Assembly: GCA_028706835.1 (NCBI GenBank)
Contig: JAQTVL010000278.1
Location: 1-6,176, forward strand
Source: Phycisphaerae bacterium
GTDB taxonomy: Bacteria > Planctomycetota > Phycisphaerae > JAJVII01
Length of the DNA: 6,176 bases
Direction of reading: 5' to 3'
In this document: piece after piece, positions 3,901-6,176 of the stretch
How the letters are laid out: each line of letters starts with the position of its first letter
Position numbering within the stretch: position 1 is the first letter of the stretch
Program-made: the position numbers and the translations under genes
The notes under the pieces: model-generated
What the model was told of the DNA's origin: nothing
The model's database searches: none
What the model saw: the letters and a program-made list of their open reading frames with translations, nothing else

Positions 3901-5385
3901 ATGGCGGGCGGGCTGGGGCTGATGACACGACTCGTGCGGCGCGCGGTGATCGCGGGTTGGCTGTGCTGGGCGATTCCGGCCGCCCAGGCTGGTCCCGCTC
4001 CGACGACCGCTCCCGCCTCGCAACCGGGCGAGGGGGCGATGTCGGGCCGTGCGGCGCAGGGCGACTGGTTCGACCGCTCGAAGAACCCGGTCACCTGGCT
4101 GAAGTGGGGGGGCGACCTGCGTGCCCGCTGGGAGTACATGGACAACGCCCATACTTTCAACAAGGACATGGACGCCCACGAGCGCAGCTACTACCGCCAG
4201 CGGACCCGCATCTGGAGCACCGTCACACCGACGCCGGACAAGAACATCGAGATCAACTCCCGGCTGGCGTGGGAATTCAGAAACTACTTCCGCCCGGATA
4301 TCTTCAACTCCGGCGCCAATCGCGGCTACCGCGACACGGACATGGACGAGGTGATTTTCGACAATCTGAACGTCAAGCTCAAGAATCTGTTCGACCGGCC
4401 GCTGGACGTTACCGTCGGCCGGCAGGACATCAAGTTCGCCGAAGGCTGGCTGGTCGGGGACGGCACGGGGCTGGACGGCTCGCGGACGACGTTTTTCGAC
4501 GCCGCCCGCGCGACCTACAACATCAAGCCGATCAAGACCACGGCCGACCTGGTGTACATCGAGCAGCGGGCCGACAGCGACTGGTGGATCGAGCCGTTCA
4601 ACCACCGGGAGTACCCGCTGACCAATCAGGACGAGCGCGGCGCGATCCTCTACCTGTCGAACCAGTCGCTCGCGCGGACGACGGTCGACGGGTACTTCAT
4701 CTATAAGCACGACGAACTGGCCAGCGGGCACGAGTCGAGCAACCCGATTCTCAAGCCGCTCAAGAAAGGCGACGCCGGCGACATCTACACGTTCGGCTCG
4801 CGGGTGGAGCACCGGTTCGACCCGCACTGGACGGCCCGCGGCGACCTGGCCGGCCAGTTCGGCAACAAGGACGGCGCCGACCTGTGCGCGCTGGGCTTCA
4901 ACAGCCGGCTGATCTACGACTTCAAAGACCGCCTGAGGAACCAGCTCCGCTGGAACTACGAGTTTCTCTCCGGCGACGATCCGAAGACGAAGACGAACGA
5001 GGGCTTCGACATTCTCTGGGGCCGCTGGACGCAATGGAGCGAGGTCATGTCCAAGGCGATCTCGCTGGAGAACGGGCGCCCGGACCAGTACACCAACATG
5101 CACCGGACCGGCCCGGGCTGGACGTTCAAGCCGACGGCCAAGGGCGAGTTTTCCCTGGACTACATGCTGCTGTTCGCCGACGAGAACACGCTGGCCGGCT
5201 CGACGAGCTTCAGCGAGCATGGCCGGTTCCGCGGGCAGAGCTTCCAGGCGGCGTACCGGCACGTGTTCACCAAGCACATCAGCACCGGAATCGCCGGCGA
5301 ACTCTTCGCGCCGGGCAACTACTATTCCGACCTGCGGAACGATCTGGCCAGCTACTTCCGCGCCGATGTCACATTCACCTGGTGA
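3901..5385 (+). CDS. Alginate-export-like outer-membrane beta-barrel porin
   Basis: Probable outer-membrane channel of the alginate export (AlgE-like) family. The 494 residues begin with a signal peptide: basic MTRLVRR, a hydrophobic stretch to about 27, and an AQA cleavage motif at 28-30. A short Pro/Thr/Ala linker follows, then alternating aromatic/polar strands. The family hallmark is the stretch 172-206 (VGRQDIKFAEGWLVGD, then TTFFDAARATY at 196-206). The protein ends FRADVTFTW, an aromatic-terminated last strand of the kind needed for barrel assembly. The start at 3901 is fixed by GGAGG at 3889-3893 with 7-nt spacing; Met8 (3922) lacks a comparable site. No alginate synthesis or polysaccharide genes are nearby, so the substrate is unknown and alginate is only the family label. 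No U-tract terminator is seen after the stop. Confidence 0.8.
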   Translation: MAGGLGLMTRLVRRAVIAGWLCWAIPAAQAGPAPTTAPASQPGEGAMSGRAAQGDWFDRSKNPVTWLKWGGDLRARWEYMDNAHTFNKDMDAHERSYYRQRTRIWSTVTPTPDKNIEINSRLAWEFRNYFRPDIFNSGANRGYRDTDMDEVIFDNLNVKLKNLFDRPLDVTVGRQDIKFAEGWLVGDGTGLDGSRTTFFDAARATYNIKPIKTTADLVYIEQRADSDWWIEPFNHREYPLTNQDERGAILYLSNQSLARTTVDGYFIYKHDELASGHESSNPILKPLKKGDAGDIYTFGSRVEHRFDPHWTARGDLAGQFGNKDGADLCALGFNSRLIYDFKDRLRNQLRWNYEFLSGDDPKTKTNEGFDILWGRWTQWSEVMSKAISLENGRPDQYTNMHRTGPGWTFKPTAKGEFSLDYMLLFADENTLAGSTSFSEHGRFRGQSFQAAYRHVFTKHISTGIAGELFAPGNYYSDLRNDLASYFRADVTFTW

Positions 5386-5456
5386 CCGCGGGAGTGTCGC
5401 TCGGCCGGGCTTGCATTCCGGCGCCGTTTCGGCGATATAAACCCCCCAGTGGAAGG

Positions 5457-5469
5457 CGAACGGCGTTCG
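5457..5469. repeat. Short palindrome CGAACG-g-CGTTCG
   Basis: Perfect 6-1-6 inverted repeat in the gap after the porin, directly left of the composite element at 5474-5565. The one-base centre is too tight for an RNA hairpin loop without fraying, so if functional it would more likely be a protein-binding site. It overlaps the left TTCGTCCG direct repeat (5466-5473). Confidence 0.3.
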
Positions 5470-5473
5470 TCCG

Positions 5474-5565
5474 TTTGTGGAGTGCGGTAGCGCAGCTACC
5501 GCTTTCCATTCCTTCGAGGCGCGCCGCCGAACCAAAGCGGGGTCAAAGCCCCCGCACTCCACAAA
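5474..5565. repeat. Composite inverted-repeat element, copy 2
   Basis: The same skeleton as 386-540 in a shorter form. TTTGTGGAGTGCGG (5474-5487) and CCGCACTCCACAAA (5552-5565) are perfect terminal inverted repeats; inside are a GGTAG/CTACC hairpin (5487-5491/5496-5500), CCGCTTT (5499-5505) against AAAGCGG (5534-5540), and a GGGGTC...GCCCC stem on the right. TTCGTCCG flanks it directly at 5466-5473 and 5572-5579, which looks like an 8-bp target duplication if the element extends to 5571. It fills the gap between the porin and the thioesterase and encodes nothing recognisable. Confidence 0.7.
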
Positions 5566-5608
5566 AAGACATTCGTCCGATACGCACCGTCTTTCTTACA
5601 GGTGATCC

Positions 5609-6052
5609 ATGGCTGCCGAGCCGGTCGTTTGCCAGTTCCGCGTCCGCTACAGCGAGACCGACCAGATGGGCACGTTCTACAACGCCCGGGCGCTGGAGTG
5701 GTTCGAGGTTGGCCGAACGGAATTGCTCCGCGCGATCGGCGTGCCCTATGCACAGATGGAAGAGCAGGGGGTCCTGCTGCCGCTGACCGAGGCCCACGTC
5801 GAATTCCTCGGCCGGGCGCGCTACGACGACCTGCTGGTGATGACCACGACCGCCGAGATGACCGGCCGGGCGAGGCTCCGGTTCGACATCCAGATCGAGC
5901 ACGCGGCAGTCACCGATTCCCTCCCCTTGGGGGGAGGGCCAGGGAGAGGGGCAGTGGTCCGCGGCTGGACGGTTCACGCGATCACGAACGGCTCCGGCAA
6001 GCCGACCCGCCCGCCGGAGTGGCTGCTGGCGGCGCTGGCAGGCCAGAAATAG
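5609..6052 (+). CDS. Acyl-CoA thioesterase, YbgC/4HBT hotdog family
   Basis: Hotdog-fold thioesterase expected to hydrolyse acyl-CoA (or a similar thioester) in the cytoplasm. The 147 residues show the family signature near the N-terminus: VRYSETDQMGTFYNARALEW at 12-31, with Tyr14 and Asp18 in the active-site positions, then VGRTELLRAIG (34-44) and the strand around 57-72. Where YbgC proteins usually have His in the YHANY-type motif, this one has Asn25. Residues about 101-115 (SLPLGGGPGRG region) are a foreign-looking Gly/Pro loop encoded by a repeat; without them the protein would be 132 residues, closer to the family length. AGGTGAT at 5600-5606, just upstream of the ATG, matches the distal Shine-Dalgarno consensus and supports this start. 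YbgC partners (tol-pal genes) are absent, so I give no gene symbol. Confidence 0.85.
   Translation: MAAEPVVCQFRVRYSETDQMGTFYNARALEWFEVGRTELLRAIGVPYAQMEEQGVLLPLTEAHVEFLGRARYDDLLVMTTTAEMTGRARLRFDIQIEHAAVTDSLPLGGGPGRGAVVRGWTVHAITNGSGKPTRPPEWLLAALAGQK
5905..5955. repeat. GC-rich hairpin repeat inserted in frame in the thioesterase gene
   Basis: CCCTCCCC (5919-5926) pairs with GGGGAGGG (5931-5938) around TTGG, followed by AGGGAGAGGGG. This purine/pyrimidine-rich string looks like a common intergenic repeat rather than coding DNA. GGCAGT flanks it directly at 5905-5910 and 5950-5955, exactly 45 bp apart, so the insertion adds 15 codons without breaking the frame. Confidence 0.55.
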
Positions 6053-6054
6053 GA

Positions 6055-6087
6055 TTCACCACAGAGGGCACAGAGAACACAGAGAAG
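6055..6087 (+). repeat. ACAGAG-type repeat after the thioesterase
   Basis: Just after the stop codon the sequence reads TTCACC followed by ACAGAGGGC, ACAGAGAAC and ACAGAGAAG, three units of 9 nt. It belongs to the same family as the block at 749-835. Such ACAGAG tandem strings occur as dispersed intergenic repeats in varied bacterial genomes (from memory, not checked). Confidence 0.65.
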
Positions 6088-6176
6088 ACGCCTCCCTCAG
6101 AATAGGCGTGAGCGTTTAGGCGGCGACACGAGTGGGCCGGGGGCGGGTCGTCGGCTGGGGGATCGGATGAATCCCG
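6088..6176. other. Unassigned right edge
   Basis: No gene can be supported. On the minus strand an open frame enters from beyond the window and ends at TAA (6116-6118) after 19 visible residues, rich in Pro, Thr and Arg. This could be the C-terminus of a convergent gene, but so short a tail matches nothing I recognise, and a neighbouring frame is also open. Confidence 0.2.

Noticed and set aside
3201..4706. 501-codon plus-strand frame spanning queE antisense and the porin in another frame
   Set aside because: It crosses two well-supported genes in the wrong frame or strand and its product is compositionally biased without motifs.
5422..5434. CGCCG-ttt-CGGCG hairpin after the porin as an intrinsic terminator
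   Set aside because: The stem is only 5 bp and no T-run follows; it lies about 37 bp after the stop and is not distinguishable from general GC-rich pairing.
3796..5562. 588-codon open frame on the minus strand opposite the porin
   Set aside because: It is an antisense shadow produced by high G+C third positions; the plus-strand frame has a signal peptide, a ribosome-binding site and family motifs.

Overview
The window is a high-G+C bacterial chromosome segment. Four convincing protein genes are set among long, repeat-rich intergenic stretches. The gene set (ParB with Gram-negative-type parS sites, QueE, an AlgE-like outer-membrane barrel, a hotdog thioesterase) and the dense families of GC-rich hairpin repeats suggest a planctomycete (Planctomycetota, perhaps Phycisphaerae-like). 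That placement is inference; no rRNA or other taxonomic marker is present.

Layout: 1-943 has no believable gene and is packed with hairpins, nested inverted repeats and ACAGAG-type repeats. 944-2017 (minus strand) is a complete parB. 2018-3065 is a one-kilobase stretch without a firm gene. It carries seven perfect copies of the 16-bp parS palindrome TGTTCCACGTGGAACA, two hairpins of the CATGCCTG family, promoter-like sequences reading towards parB and one small candidate ORF. 3066-3713 (minus) is queE. 3901-5385 (plus), divergent from queE, is an alginate-export-like porin with a signal peptide. 5386-5608 holds a second copy of a composite inverted-repeat element first seen at 386-540. 5609-6052 (plus) is a YbgC/4HBT-type acyl-CoA thioesterase that appears to have taken up a repeat in frame. 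6053-6176 is repeat plus unassigned edge.

The central system is a compact centromere next to parB. ParB should load on the seven sites, hydrolyse CTP, spread over the neighbouring DNA and act with a ParA that is not in this window. A strong minus-strand promoter beyond the last parS points through the whole array towards parB. With parS1 about 70 bp from the parB start codon, this suggests ParB occupancy could affect its own expression. QueE, the porin and the thioesterase have no visible functional tie to segregation or to each other; they look like ordinary neighbours.
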